This document shows positions 1-14,938 of a DNA stretch of 64,000 bases, in pieces. A program made the translations under genes and the position numbers. Within the stretch, counting starts at the first letter, position 1, and each line of letters starts with the position of its first letter. Origin of the DNA: Pohlia nutans (Eukaryota > Streptophyta > Bryopsida > Bryales > Mniaceae); contig CM040094.1 in the NCBI GenBank assembly GCA_022496805.1, forward strand, positions 3,929,501 to 3,993,500, in the 5' to 3' direction. The notes under the pieces are model-generated. The model was given only the letters and a program-made list of their open reading frames with translations, did no database searches and was not told the origin of the DNA.

Positions 1-2155
1 ACAACTCTTTGAATACCTTTGAAATTATTCATGCAAAAAAAATTAAATTCTCTTTTAGACACAATCTTGAGCCAAATCATGGCAAAATTTGCAAATCTAC
101 ATTGTTGAGTGTTTAGAATTTTGTTTTAACTCCATGAGCCAAGTCTATATAGTAAATAATTTATTTTTTCAAGTTAATTCTACAATATTTGATTTGATAA
201 CTCCCTAGAGTTCCAACAACTCTTAAATGTTATATTCTAACTTCTATGCAATTAATTTCTAATCACCAAGAATGAAGTGTATATATATTTTTTAAACAAG
301 AAGTTGTCTTATTATTATTTTCGGTTATTTTTTTAATAATTTAATAAAACTACAAATGTTGAAGGACCTTGCCTTATTGTCAGTGAATCCCTTGTTTAAA
401 TGAAAACTAAGTTTAATAGATGACTAATGTTGACTAATATAGAGATGGTTTTGTACTAATGCTCACTTTTCCCACAAATGTCCAAAGTAAGATATTTGTC
501 AAAATCTCTTGTTTAAATGGAAACTAAGTTTAACATATGACTAATGTTGAGGTTTCTAGGCAATTGTGAGATTAAAAGAAAAATGCACACAGATTCCACA
601 CTATGAGATCCTATTAAGAACATTCCCATTGTTTCTCTGTCAAACTCATTAGACAAATGAGTTTTGGAGGGCTCATGAGGCACATTGAGGCACAGTTAAT
701 TTTCAATCCTCCACCCTACAGACCCTAAATAGTCCCAAATTCCGCTTCCATGGCCGAAAGTGTGGGTTTCAGTAATGCAACCACACTTGTGGCAGTTGAG
801 AATGACCATAAAAAAAATGAATAACAAAAAGGCAAAAAAAGATTTAGATTTTGGGCGCGTTGAGGAGCTCACACCACTTTGGTGGATGGCAAGGGTCATT
901 TTGTTCCGAACCCACTACCCTGGAGCTAAACAAATAACATGCCGTGGGGGATGGAAGGCCGTCCAAGCTCCAAATCCGACTTGCAAGCCACAGATTTGGA
1001 GTATGGATACGGTGGGAATACTCTAACATCTTTAGAATGTTTGGGCCTAAACTAGCCTTGTGTGTGTTGTATTTGTCCATTTGAGGCACTTTCCCGAGCA
1101 TATTGATATGCACTCTACACACAAACTGACAATTTGAACAAAATCTCCATGGCGGACATTTACAAAATTTTAAACATTTATTTGGAGTTTCTAGGTGGAA
1201 TATTTACCTAGGGCAATGTCGTATTCTACAAATTCCTTATGAATACATACGTCACCTAGCATAATCCCCTCAGGTAAGAATATTTGAACATAGCATCGTC
1301 CTTTGAAGCAAATCCCACAAAAATTTAAGCCTAAGAAAAGAATCCTTCCATCTCCTAAGTGAGTCTTCTACGAATTCTGACACAGGGATCCAAGCCGTAT
1401 ATTTCAACCCAACATCCCAATCAATCTATTGGACTTAGGACATGTTGATGTTGGATCATGCAGTTTGAGCAAGGCGAAGTAGAGGGTTAGGGACGTTGCA
1501 AAAGTGAGGTCAAGTTAAGTCACTGTCAAAGGAGAGCCAGTGATCGTCTGTGATAGTGTTTTTGAGAATTCAGCAACAGCGATCAGCAAATATGGCTGCT
1601 GAGCTCAATCTCATAACTGTGGGTGTAAGAACCACAGGTGAATATTCTCAAACAAAACAAGTCAAAGCCATCACTTCTCATTACAAGGTCTTAACTATTG
1701 AACGCCAGTTGGGCTCTGTGTGGGTAGGCCTTCAACTCCCCAGCCACCTGACTTCCACCTCATCTGTATCATGCCAACATCGAAAACATAGGCGATATGG
1801 ACACCTGACTGCAATACCCTACCTCGTGGTCAGTTTCGACATAAATCAAATCATTTTGTTAGAAGAGTGCCATATGTCATCTTGTGATTGGTTTATGGTG
1901 GCGTGGACCTCTCAAAATCTGATGTGGAAACTAAATTTCGACACAATACTGTCCGAATCTGACCAAACATACGGTACATCATTTCAGAAACATGACTGAA
2001 GCACAGAACTCTGGTCAGGAGTGGAACATTTGCTTCATTGAACACCAAGATCGTTATGGACACAAAGATGCAAACCAGCATCCAACTGTCCATTGTGACA
2101 GCAAAATCTAGTGTACACTTACTGCAATGATCAGGACACATTACACAACCTTTAA
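1..2155. other. Spacer left of the NAC alpha gene
   Basis: No recognisable gene. A direct repeat of about 43 bases occurs near 389-431 and again near 508-550; both copies share the core TTGTTTAAATG and end in GACTAATGTTGA. An open frame at 1550-1999 on the plus strand has no recognisable domain and lies just beyond the 3' end of the NAC gene, so it is not called as a gene. The last few hundred bases probably include the NAC 3' UTR. Confidence 0.5.
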
Positions 2156-4836
<2,681 letters not shown>

Positions 4837-4838
4837 GG

Positions 4839-4862
4839 TGATCGATCGATCGATCGATCGAT
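4839..4862. repeat. (ATCG)n microsatellite in the NAC 5' UTR
   Basis: Five or more ATCG repeats sit two or three bases upstream of the NAC start codon, read on the minus strand. The tract is self-complementary and lies in the leader right next to the initiator, so length changes would alter the leader but not the protein. Confidence 0.85.
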
Positions 4863-4965
4863 ACCGAGAGCAGCTGCGGCTACGAAACGGGTGGAGCTCC
4901 AAACCACGAAAGAGGACGACGAGGGCGCTGAGCGTGGAACTTCAGGTGGCCGAGGTTGATCCTCA

Positions 4966-5006
4966 CCGTCCGATCCCCGTGTTGGAGTACTGCCTACCGT
5001 CGGATC
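4966..5006. promoter_or_regulatory. Paired CCGTC-GATC boxes upstream of NAC
   Basis: CCGTCCGATC (4966-4975) and CCGTCGGATC (4997-5006) lie about 130-170 bases upstream of the NAC start codon. Almost the same boxes occur upstream of the apyrase gene (15030) and the EF-hand gene (25612), in short GC-rich islands. A core-promoter role is inferred from position and recurrence only. Confidence 0.45.
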
Positions 5007-5080
5007 TTGGGTTTGGTCTTCTGCTAGTCAATGGGACTACTTCGTGACTTTTGTCTTGCAAGAGGAGGTGATTTGGAAGG

Positions 5081-5485
5081 GATATTAGAGTTATCCTTAA
5101 AGTCACCTTGTATTTGAATAAGATACCGTGAATTTTTCTTTAATGTACTCTTATTTGTTCACCTCAAATAGTTAAAAAGCATGAAAAGGCTTGGTGGTCT
5201 ATCATTATTAGGTGTGTAAGAGCTTGGTGGTCTATCATTATTAGGTGTGTAAGAGCTTGGTGGTTTTTAAACTCAAGGGAAACTAGTTTAGCCGTCTTTC
5301 TTGACGGCTAAACTAGTTTTCCAAGAGTTTGAAGACCACCAAGCTCTTACACACCTAATAATGATAGGCCACCAAGGTCTTCGCTACCTTTTAACTATTT
5401 GGGGCAAACAAATAAGAGTACATTAATGCAAAATTCACGGTATCTTATTCAAACACAAAGTGACTTTAAGGATAACTCTAATATT
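5081..5485. mobile_element. Foldback element, about 400-bp near-perfect palindrome
   Basis: The left arm begins GATATTAGAGTTATCC and the right arm ends with its complement near 5485. The arms match over most of about 200 bases each, with the centre near 5301 inside AGCCGTC...GACGGCT. The left arm contains an extra tandem copy of a segment of about 39 bases (GCTTGGTGGTCTATCATTAT), which the right arm has once. No open frame is recognised. It would form a long hairpin if transcribed. Confidence 0.85.
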
Positions 5486-7253
5486 GCTAAAAAATAATTC
5501 AAAGAATTAAAAAACGTAGAAAATTAGAAATTATGAGGTCAAAATATGAAAGTAGTTCTGTCCCCAAAAAAAAATTAAAAATGAAAGTAGGATAAATTAT
5601 TTTGAACTACATTTTTTTATTTTTAAGCTATTTTGGGTCATTTTGGGCCATTTTTAATCAATTTTTTGTTCAAAAACGAAAACTAAGAAAAAAAAACTAG
5701 GAACGAACTTTATTTTTCAAAATATATTAAATATTTGTCCGTGAGGTAGTGACCCCGTTATGGTATTACGGTACATCCATTATCATTTTTAGTTTGAGAT
5801 GTGTTGATTATTTTAAATTGATGCTATCTTTTTACACAGAGTATAATTTTTTACAAAGTTTGTTTTTGAATATTGTATCACATGAGTACTACCAAAATCT
5901 TCAATCTTGGTAAAAATATTTTGTCTCATGTAAAATCTAATAACCATAAGTAAAATACTTAGAGCAATGACACTTCAAATTTAAGTTTAGTGGACTAAAT
6001 CCCACATTCTACTTGTGGTTGGTCCACTGATCGCTTGGTGTACATTTTTGATGTTTGAAGGGCGTTTGAGGGTGGAGAACTTTGAGTTGAAAGACTCTTC
6101 AGGAATAGATGAGGAATTTCAGCGTGTCAGTTTCAGCGTACATGTTTGGAGATGTTCTTATCCATGCCCGCTTTCATAAATTGGGCTCCACCCCATGTTA
6201 ACTTATTTTAGTTTGTTTTTTGAATTAGAGAACGGGTACTTGATGGGTTGGACAAGCTTGTAGCTTTCTCATTACATGATTGATGTCTTTCACAAGACCT
6301 GACTAATTTTTATTAACGCATATTGAATAGTGAACGTGGCATTTATTTAAATGAAAACAAATTCAAATTTCGCATGGGGAGGGGCTCTTAGAATACGTCC
6401 ACCCTACCACTGAATTATCGAGATTCTTTGAAATTAAAGTGGATGAAATTCATCATGCATATTTAAAGAGGATGAGAGAGCCACTAAATATATGCACGAT
6501 ACAATGACACTTCAATACGTTCCTCTATACCATTACTTAAGGAAAATACTTTATCCTCGATTGCTGAACAAAAATTAAAACTATATATTGTTACCCATTT
6601 TCAACACATTTTTTTGAACTCTTAACAAAGTTTGGCCACTCAATCCCATAGTCTCTCAACTTGAACGGCCATAGTTTGAAGCGGCCCTAATTGTGTTGGA
6701 ATATATGGTAAACTTGGTCCTTGCATGTGTATATGATTGTGCGGCAGAAAACTGATTTGTACATGCTTTAAAAACAGATATTCAGGATCAATTGATTGCT
6801 AAAGAGCTTTCCGTGATTGTGCATTAGAGACCCACTCTTCCTCGTAGAGGAAAATCGTGACAAGTTGTTTGGTAACTTTAATTGAGATCTTGATTTGAAG
6901 AAAAGGAAATGAACATCATTGGGCTTAAAATTAGTGTGAATAAACAGTTTAATTATTGAGTGTGCAAGGACCTCCGCGGGACCATGTTTGGTTGTTTTTC
7001 AGTCAAACGTTGATTTTCACCTAGTTCTTGATTTCAAATGAAAACAGTCCCAACTAATAAAGTGTACAGGTTATTTTTTAATTTATATTCCAGTTTATTA
7101 TTTTTCATAATTGTTTATTGAGTTTCTATCTATCTATCTATCTTTTCTCCTTTGAAAAAAAATTCATTGACCATTTTAGAATAGAATGACTAATTTTAAC
7201 CAATCGTACCAAATTTAAAATTCTGAAAATAAAATGGGATAATTAGCGCACTT
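5486..7253. other. AT-rich spacer with a diverged repeat shared with 12770-12990
   Basis: No gene is seen. Bases 5540-5780 resemble 12770-12990: both contain AAGCTATTTTGGG, then a TTTTTGTTCAAAAA-like stretch, then TTAAATATTT and a short imperfect palindrome around GGTA. A short (ATCT)n run lies near 7122-7146. Confidence 0.5.
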
Positions 7254-9486
7254 TTAACCCCTCAAGGCCCAAGGGGTATAACATATTGTGTCCTCTGACT
7301 TGTTCCTTAGGTCATTTTAAAAACTCGTTCTGTTCAAAAACTACACAAGATATATATATATATATATAAAATACATTGCAATGTTAATATTGATGTGGGA
7401 AATTTTGAAGTACAAATCATATTCTCACTTAAGTTTGTTGTACAGTGGGGTGACACCGAAATTGGCCCCTTGTGCAATTCCAGGGATAGTGCCCAGACTG
7501 CTGCCAAATTTAACACCTTCCTGAGCGCTCGAAAATTGTTATTTATACATGAAATTTTAGACACAAAATCATTGTTATGTTGACAACATGTGTACCAAAT
7601 TTCAAAGCTAGAAGATTGATAGAAAAAAAGATATTCAAGATTTACCAACAAGGGGTAGCTGTAAGAAATGTTTCACAGCTGCCAACTTTGACACCCTCCC
7701 AAGGATTGAAGATTTTTTTTTTCACATGGAATTTTTGGAGTAGGAATGTCTATATGTTGTTTATACATGTAGAAAAATTCAAGTCCAAAAGACCCACAAA
7801 AAAAATGATATTCCAAATCTACCAACAAGTGTAGTTGTGAGAAACAAAGTTGATTCACAACTACATTGGTAGATATAGAATAACTATTTTTGAGTGTATC
7901 TTTTGGCCTTGAAAATTTTCATACATTCAATCAACATTATAAAGATCATGTGACAAAAATTTCATATTGAAATAACAAATTCTCAGCCCCAGGAAGGCTG
8001 TCAAAGTTGGAAGTTGTGGAGCAAATTTGTTTCTCACAACTACACCTGTTGGTAGATTTGGAATATCATATTTTTCGTGGGTCTTTTGGACTTGAATTTT
8101 TCACATGTGTAAACAAGATAAAGATATTCCTACTCCAAAAATTCCATGGGAAAAAAAAATTTCTTCAATCCTTGGGAAGGTGTCAAAGTTGGCAGCTGTG
8201 AAACATTTCTTACAGCTACCCCTTGTTGGTAAATCTTGAATATCTTTTTTTGTATCAATCTTCTAGCTTTGAAATTTGGTACACATGTTTTCAACATAAC
8301 AATGATTTTGTGTCTAAAATTTCATGTATAAATAACAATTTTCCAGCGCTCGGGAGGGTGTCAAAGTTGGCAGCAGTGTGGGCACTTTCCCTTGAATTGC
8401 ACAAGGGGACAATTTCGGTGTCACTCCACTGTATAGTGAGTCCAAGGTAGAACGGCGTTTTTGGTTTCGCAGTGAGAAATTTTTTAGTACTGCCAACTTT
8501 GAAAGCCTCTAAAGAGCTCAAAAATTGGTATTTTACCACGAAGTTTTTACCAAAGACTTATCTTTAAGTTAATTACATGTATGAAAAATTTCAAGGCCAA
8601 AAGATTCACCAAAAAAAAGTTATTCAAAATCTACCAACATTGGTAGCTGTGGAAATTGTTTCACTGCTGCCGCCTCCCAAAGATTGAATTTTATTTTTTT
8701 TGCCATGAAATTATTGGAACAAAAACCTCTATATGTTAATAACATGTGACAAAAGTTTTGAAGGTCAAAAGATTAATACAAAAGAAGATATTAACAATCT
8801 ACCAACATGTGTAGTTGTGGGAAACAATGGGGGAAACTTTGCTATCAACTTTGACACCCTCCCAACGGTTGAGAAATTGTCTATTTACCATGAAATTTTT
8901 GGCACAACATGCTCTTTATGATAAAAACATTCATGCCAAATTTCAAGGTCAAAAAATCTATACAAAGAAAAACATTTACAATCTACCAATGTGTGTAGTT
9001 TCCCCCATTGTTTCCCACAACTACACATGTTGGTAGATTGTTAATATCTTTTTTTGTATTAAACTTTTGGCCTTGAAATTTTTATCATATGTCATTAACA
9101 TAAAGAGGTTTTTTCCCCAAGAATTTCATGGCAAAAAAAAATAAAGTTCAATCTTTGGGAGGCTGTCAAAGTTGGCAGCAGTGAAAACATTTCCACAACT
9201 ACCAATGTTGATAGATTTTGAATAACTTTTTTTTGGTGAATCTTTTGGCCTTGAAATTTGTCATACATATAATCAACTTAAAGATAAGTCTTTGGTAAAA
9301 AAATTGTGGTAAAATACCAATTTTTGAGCTCTCCGGAGGCTTTCAAAGTGGGCAGACTTGAATTTTTTTCCACTACAAAACCAAAGAACGCCATTCTACC
9401 TTGGACCCCACTGTACAAGAAATAATTACAGTCAAAGTTTAGTTTCTTCAAATAGTACAAAATATCATGGGGACTTCAGGGGTTAA
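7254..9486. mobile_element. Composite element of two giant hairpins with TTAA ends
   Basis: The element starts TTAACCCCTCAAGG and ends ACTTCAGGGGTTAA. Inside are two adjacent inverted repeats. The first has arms of about 415 bases at 7440-7856 and 8022-8437; the second has arms near 8443-8850 and 8997-9405. The arms and spacers are built from about ten diverged modules. Each module repeats blocks such as GCCAACTTTGACACCCTCCC, AAATTTCAAGGCCAAAAGA and CTACCAACATGTGTAGTTGTG in either orientation. No long open frame exists, so it appears non-autonomous. The terminal structure matches the other TTAACCCC elements in the window. Confidence 0.8.
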
Positions 9487-10037
9487 ATGAGCAAGAGAAT
9501 AGCTTACACTTCTTTGTGGCAGACTAGGAGTAGGAAGATGAGCAAGAGTGTGCAGTTGAGGGTTACTATGAAAGTTTGTGTTAATTTCAAATACAAGTTT
9601 ACAAATCTATCAAATCTAAGATAAGCTTCAGAACGTTTTTTTTAGTACTTCTCAGTTCCACTCTCCTTCAATAATGGCAACAGCCCTTTACAAAAGCTTT
9701 TGTTTTGTTCCTTGATTTTTTCAAGAAAGAAATATTGATTGGAACAATGATAACATGATTTTTGGAGGGGAGTGACATGTCATAACATTCAGTAGCATGC
9801 ACTGTCCTTGCATTGGCTCTACAGTACGCTAGATGGTGTGGTATATTCCATAGCCAAGAGTACTTCATCAGTAGCTAACTTACTCCAACTTACTCTTCAT
9901 GCATGTTGATATTGGGTCCATTGTTACTCTCCTCCTGTTCATAACATCCAGTAGCCTTCCAAGAGGGTGCCTTTTAGTTTCAGAATGACTAGTGATTTGT
10001 AATTGAATGAACTATTGAATCAAATAAACAATTACAA
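9487..10037. other. Spacer without a recognisable gene
   Basis: AT-rich sequence between two mobile elements. No repeat, RNA gene or coding exon was recognised. Confidence 0.4.
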
Positions 10038-10324
10038 TAAGGTACAGACACCTATAACCGACAACTTAAGCATTTCAGCATATCAAAACTTGGGTTATCG
10101 ATAAGGAGATAATTTTCGTTCGTAGGAAAATAAGGTTCATGAAGAATGAGCATTTTTCCATGAATTATCTCCCAATATTGAAATTTGTATAATTTTTCAA
10201 AGTGAAAAGTACTTCAGAACCCATAACCGACATATACAAATGAGGTACATTTGTTCTTTCACAATCTAGGAATTAGGATATATCGGTTATTGGTCACCTG
10301 TCGGTTATGGGTGTCTCTACCTTA
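10038..10324. mobile_element. MITE with 25-bp inverted ends (GGTACAGACACC type)
   Basis: A 287-bp segment has ends of about 25 bases that are inverted copies with two mismatches. The left end is TAAGGTACAGACACCTATAA and the right end is its complement, so the flanks read TAA/TTA. An internal stretch around AAGTGAAAAGTACTT recurs near 49915-50030. The TTA-type duplication suggests a PIF/Harbinger (Tourist-like) origin; this is inference. Confidence 0.7.
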
Positions 10325-10388
10325 CACTATTGAATTGTGATTGAACGAGTGCTTTTGATTACTGTTCACCATGGTTGATTGCTCTTGC

Positions 10389-10965
10389 TTAACCCCTAAA
10401 CGTTCTCACCCTTTTCAGATTTGACAGTTTTTCAAAGATGCATTATAAAATGCAACTAAAAGGGATATTTTCAAGTTCATGATTGAACAAAAGTTGTAAA
10501 TTATGCATTTTAGATTCTATCCATACAGTTATATTTGCAAATGCTATCACCAATATTTGTGTATTAAATTTCAAACTTAAAATTTAACATTCTTTTGTAA
10601 TATGATTACGAACAAGATATTGACAATTTAATAACAAACTTTGCTGTGATAGTTGAAATGTAATATTCTAAGTGTAGTGATTTTTGGAGATTTTTTGGTT
10701 GCTTAATTTTAGTACTTGACTTTTTCAAGAGCACTTTTAGACTAAAATCTGCGAAATTTTGGGCGGAACACTACAACATGAAACGAGGCATTAAAATTTC
10801 ACAAACCATCTCCTTTCTAATCGGATCACACATGCACGGAGCTAACTTCCCATAAAAGTTTTCATAAAAAATCCACACTGCAAAAAGTGCATAATGGATG
10901 AAAAAATGAACTTCAAATCCGTACATCATGCAAAATCCATTTTGTACGGATTCACGCAAACACCA
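10389..10965. mobile_element. About 577-bp MITE family, copy 1 (right end eroded)
   Basis: Starts TTAACCCCTAAACGTTCTC and contains the family core TTTTCAAAGATGCATTATAA. Related copies lie at 20389-20965, 30615-31190 and about 60714-61253. All share blocks such as TCTAAGTGTAGTGATTTTTG and CATCTCCTTTCTAATCGG. The right end of this copy is not intact and runs into a different repeat near 10970. No transposase. Confidence 0.7.
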
Positions 10966-10969
10966 TTTG

Positions 10970-12312
10970 TACGGGATGGATCTTAAAAATAAGATATTGT
11001 GATTAAATGAAAAAATTGGTTTATGTCAAGTTTCATTCTTAGTTTAAAAAGTGAGACCTTAACAATGATTTTTTAAAATAAGTAGAATCACATAATGGAA
11101 ATTATACCGTCTCATAATGCATATTATTTCAAATCCATTATAAAAAATTGTTAACCCCTAAATTTCCTTGTGTTTTTGGGAGCTTGAAACCTCAAAACTG
11201 CGATTTTCTACCTCTATGTACTCCCGGGGATGTGAACCAAGTTTTTTTACTTCTTTTAGAATTCCAACCGTAAGATCTTGTACCTAAGCCTATTCATAGC
11301 TACTGTCTCAAAAATTGACCGTTGGATGTTTATCATTTGCAAGATCATAACATCCAAAGTTTGTGCAAAAGTTTTTCGGGGCATTGCTTGGGAGGCATTG
11401 TCTCCATAGTGCAAAGGGGGACTTGAAGATTGTTACTCCAAACATTTTGCTCATATTTTTTTCCATGTAGATAACTAAGTTGGGTATGCTCGTGCAAAAT
11501 TTTAGAGACTCATTACGCGTTTCAAACCTTCATCCAAATTAATTTCCAGAAGTAGGTATAAAAATGGAAATTTGGTGAAACATGCATCACATTAATTGTA
11601 TTTAATTTTTGGAAAAAATGAACGGTCATTAGGTACCTCTATGATTTTATAAATTTTAGGCGAAATTATTTTTAAAAAATTTCAAAATCTCAAATTTTGA
11701 CAAATTTCGAAAGAAATGGATGTGAAATTACAAAAAACCTTGGAGGTTGCTGTTCTTTATTTTGGAGGCTGCCCTTGTCAAGCCAAGAATATAATCAACA
11801 TGGGTCACTTCAAATTCTGAGCCTAAATGTGGTGAAGAGCATGTCTCCCAAAAAAAAATTGAAAAAATGATTATAATAAAAAGTTTTTTTCTGCCCCAGT
11901 TGGGCTTGAAACGAAAAATTTCAATAAAAAAATTATAAAACCCGAATTTGACTTTGTAATTTTTACCCCACACACCTTGTATGTATGACCACGCCCATGC
12001 CAAATTATAGTCTAAAATTCTTAATTTAGACCTTCCATTTAAGCTGCCCGAAACAGCAAAAAGCCATTTTGGCTTTTAAGGGCCTTTAGGGGTTAATTTG
12101 GAATTTTAAAGTAAAATTTCAAAAGAAAACCTTGAAAATTTAATTTAAAACTATTAATAAAAATATATGGTAAATCCAACTGTACAAATGTGATCTATAC
12201 ATTGAAATTTACAACCTTTTTTTATATATCAACTGCATTTTTGTGATTCATCAAACATTATTTTTATTACACATCTTTGAAATCAATAGTTGACATGGAC
12301 GTTAAAGGGTTA
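10970..12312. mobile_element. Repeat interrupted by the element at 11151-12096
   Basis: Bases 10970-11150 and 12097-12312 together match one continuous repeat at about 36195-36612. Shared blocks include TTTATGTCAAGTTTCATTC on the left and TTTCAAAAGAAAACC on the right. The right end reads ACGTTAAAGGGTTAA. The copy here is split at TTAA by a second element. No coding capacity. Confidence 0.7.
11151..12096. mobile_element. 946-bp TTAA-flanked element nested in another repeat
   Basis: Starts TTAACCCCTAAATTTCC and ends GGGCCTTTAGGGGTTAA. It lies inside the repeat copy described at 10970-12312. At the corresponding place in the uninterrupted copy near 36400 the sequence reads TTGATTTGGGA rather than carrying an insert. 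That comparison points to insertion at TTAA with TTAA duplicated. A minus-strand open frame at 11728-12003 resembles no known protein. Confidence 0.75.
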
Positions 12313-12539
12313 ATTCCTAAAGGACCAAAAGTTTACGGTTTTAAATTGAAAATTTTAATATTTTGTACTTTGAAAAATATAATTTATATAGGACCAAATT
12401 CTATACTCCCTTTGTCTGGAAATAATTGTTCTAGTTTGTGGAATTTTTTTCCCCGAAATGATTCTTCTATGTTTTATACTTCAAACCTGAGCCCTATCCA
12501 CATGGACAATGAGGGTGACACAAAAACTACATACTAGTA

Positions 12540-13055
12540 TCAACCCTTTAGTACCCAGAGACCAATATTTGGTTTTCCCTTGATATAGCTTCACATTTTT
12601 TATGAATGGAACTTGGTTGTCTGAAGAACGGACAAGGGGGTCTGCAATGTGCATCTTCTGCAAAAAGAATTATTTGATTTGGAGTTGTGAAGCTATCCAA
12701 ATACCTACCATAGTACCATAGTTGGATCGCCAAAAACTAAATCAAAAAACTAAAAACACAAAATTGGAAATCATGAAGACTAAAGAATGAAAATAGAATA
12801 AGTAATTTCAAGCTATATTTTGCTATTTGCAAGCTATTTTGGGACATTTTGGACCTATTTTAATCTTTTTTTGCTCAAAAATAAAAATTAAAAAAATTCA
12901 TTTTTTGAGGAACAAACCTTGTTTTCTAAACACATTAAATATTTCTTTATAGGGCGGCAATCCAACTATGGTACTATAGTATATACAAAACACCAAAATA
13001 TTGCAAATACCTCAAAATACAACAAATACTTACAAATGCAACAAATAGATAGCTA
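12540..13055. mobile_element. Partial copy of the AACCCTTTAGTGCCC element family
   Basis: Begins near CAACCCTTTAGTACCC and continues AGAGACCAATATTTGGT, as in the fuller copy at 27994-28791. It also contains ACAAAACACCAAAATATTGC and tandem AAATAC units, found in that copy and, inverted, near 60060-60140. The right end is lost near 13055, where another dispersed repeat begins. Confidence 0.55.
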
Positions 13056-13133
13056 GAAACTCTGGTCCTCTTGCAAGGCTGGCGTGAATATAGTGTTTGT
13101 TTGTCTTGACAATGAGCCAATGCCCACTGGGCA
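13055..13133. repeat. Dispersed copy of the 50-bp unit found at 46161-46310
   Basis: Contains GAAACTCTGGTCCTC, TGTTTGTTTGTCTTGAC and CCAATGCCCACTGG. On the opposite strand these match the 50-bp tandem repeat upstream of the PEAPOD gene and its flank. It is a single diverged copy about 33 kb away. Confidence 0.6.
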
Positions 13134-14900
13134 AAGGGACATTGGGACAAGACTACTCTCCCCTTCCGGGAATAAACACTTTAGTAACCAGAAACTAGTC
13201 AAAGTAGCTCACAATAGCCATTAACAAGTATTTTCACATTATTTATAATGGTATAATTTGAGGTTTATGTTGTTGGCGGTCACCAAGTCATGGTTCTTAG
13301 GTTGGTTGAAGAAGGACGTTTGTGTTACAATTATATGGTCCGGGTTTGATTCCTGTAGAGTCCGTCTGAGCGTTATTGTGATATACACGACTTGGTGCTG
13401 CTAGTGAATTTATCATAGGCAGGAAAATTGTACCAACCAACCAGCCCCTACCCACCTTCGTGAGACAAGTGGTAACACCGTGCTAATTGTTTAAAATAAA
13501 TAGTGGTCTTCACCACTACCCCCTCTTTTTATTCCATTGGTATTGATTGGTTATTTTCTATTCGTCTTTTGTGTAGAAGGATTGATCCGACATATTGTAT
13601 AGCAATAGTGTTTATTGCTTTGAATGTGTGTTTAATAAAGGTTTCAGATAATTTAAATTTTGTTTCCAGTTGTTTCATTGACAGGACGTGCGTAGTTCCT
13701 CTAGTACCAGCTGAGATGACTATAAGTGGATCTACTTTCCATCCTTGGTGAATGATGCTATTAATTAATCACTGATATTTTTGAATTTTATATTTTATTG
13801 TATCTTGTGAGAATTTGTCATTTATGTATGTGAATTCAATAAATTGTATGGTGAGGTTGTCTGTTGGATTTATTGATGGAGTACTTTGGTGTAGAAGTTC
13901 TTTAATACATAGTAGATCTACAAATGCAACACATGTACTATGCGGTATTTCTTATATTTGGAAGTTTGTTATCTTTTTTTTTTTTTTTTTTTGGATTGTG
14001 TTATCTTCCAAAAATAACTTTAGATCATTTGAATAGTAATCAAAATTCATTGGGACATTGGATATATGGAGCAATAATGGAGACTAGGCAAGTAGAAGGG
14101 ACAAAGGCATTGGTTTTGGCATGTCAAATTTAGAGAGAAATGTTGAAAAAAAAATTAATTTTTTTTAAAATTTTAAAAATAAAATAAAAAATAAAATAAA
14201 AATAAAAATAAAAATATATATATATATTCATTTTTGTTTCCAATTGTCTACCTTTGAAAAGAAGCACCAATGGTGTTTTTGGTATTGTCAAAAAGCACTT
14301 GACGAAGGGGAGTGCATCAAAAAAATTTGTTGCATTTTGACATACGATGTGAGAGTTATGACTTTCTGAGAAATTTTGATCATCATAAATTGAACTAAAT
14401 TATGAAAAATGAAATATGAAAGTTTGTGATGTCATTCTTCGTATAAAAACAATAAGACTAAAGCCATATTTGAAGGTGGCAAGTGCATCTATATGGTTTT
14501 AAAATGACAATTTCAATTAATCATATTGTGAAAAAAATAATTCAAATAGGACTAAGTTTTATGTCACCCAAATTAATAAATCAAATATCTTTATTGATAA
14601 AAATGAAAAAGAAATAAAAGAAATAATAGAAATAAAAGAAATCCTCATAGGATCTATTCAAAATCGCTAAAAGAACCATCGTGCCCAATTTGAGCTTCTT
14701 GGTTCTTTAGAGGTCAAAATTGATTTAATAAAAATCCCAAAAACTATTTCAAAATCATTTGTCATATTTTAAAATTTAAAGAAAGGGTTGAATTTACTAA
14801 TTATTTATTTTTATACCTCTAGGAGACATTTTTTTGTATTTTTTTTTTGAAAGAGCTCACCTTTTAAAAAAAACTCTTAAAGTTAAAATTCTGAATATTG
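13134..14900. other. AT-rich spacer with a MITE fragment at about 14480-14720
   Basis: No gene recognised. Bases 14480-14720 resemble the element at 33701-33940 in inverted orientation; shared blocks are TGGTTTTAAAATGACAA and GAGCTTCTTGGTTCTTTAG. Poly-T (about 13974-13991) and A/T-rich simple repeats (about 14160-14228) are present. Confidence 0.5.
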
Positions 14901-14938
14901 TTAAAAGAATGAATTATTTAAAAAAATAGATTTCGGCA

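Noticed and set aside
1550..1999. 149-codon plus-strand open frame near the left end
   Set aside because: No domain, motif or exon partner recognised; composition looks like spacer and it lies where the NAC 3' flank is expected.
12400..12440. Second Stowaway-like start (CTCCCTTTGTCTGG)
   Set aside because: No matching right end could be found nearby.
13300..13400. tRNA-like GGTTTGATTCC stretch
   Set aside because: No cloverleaf with paired acceptor, D and anticodon arms could be built around it.
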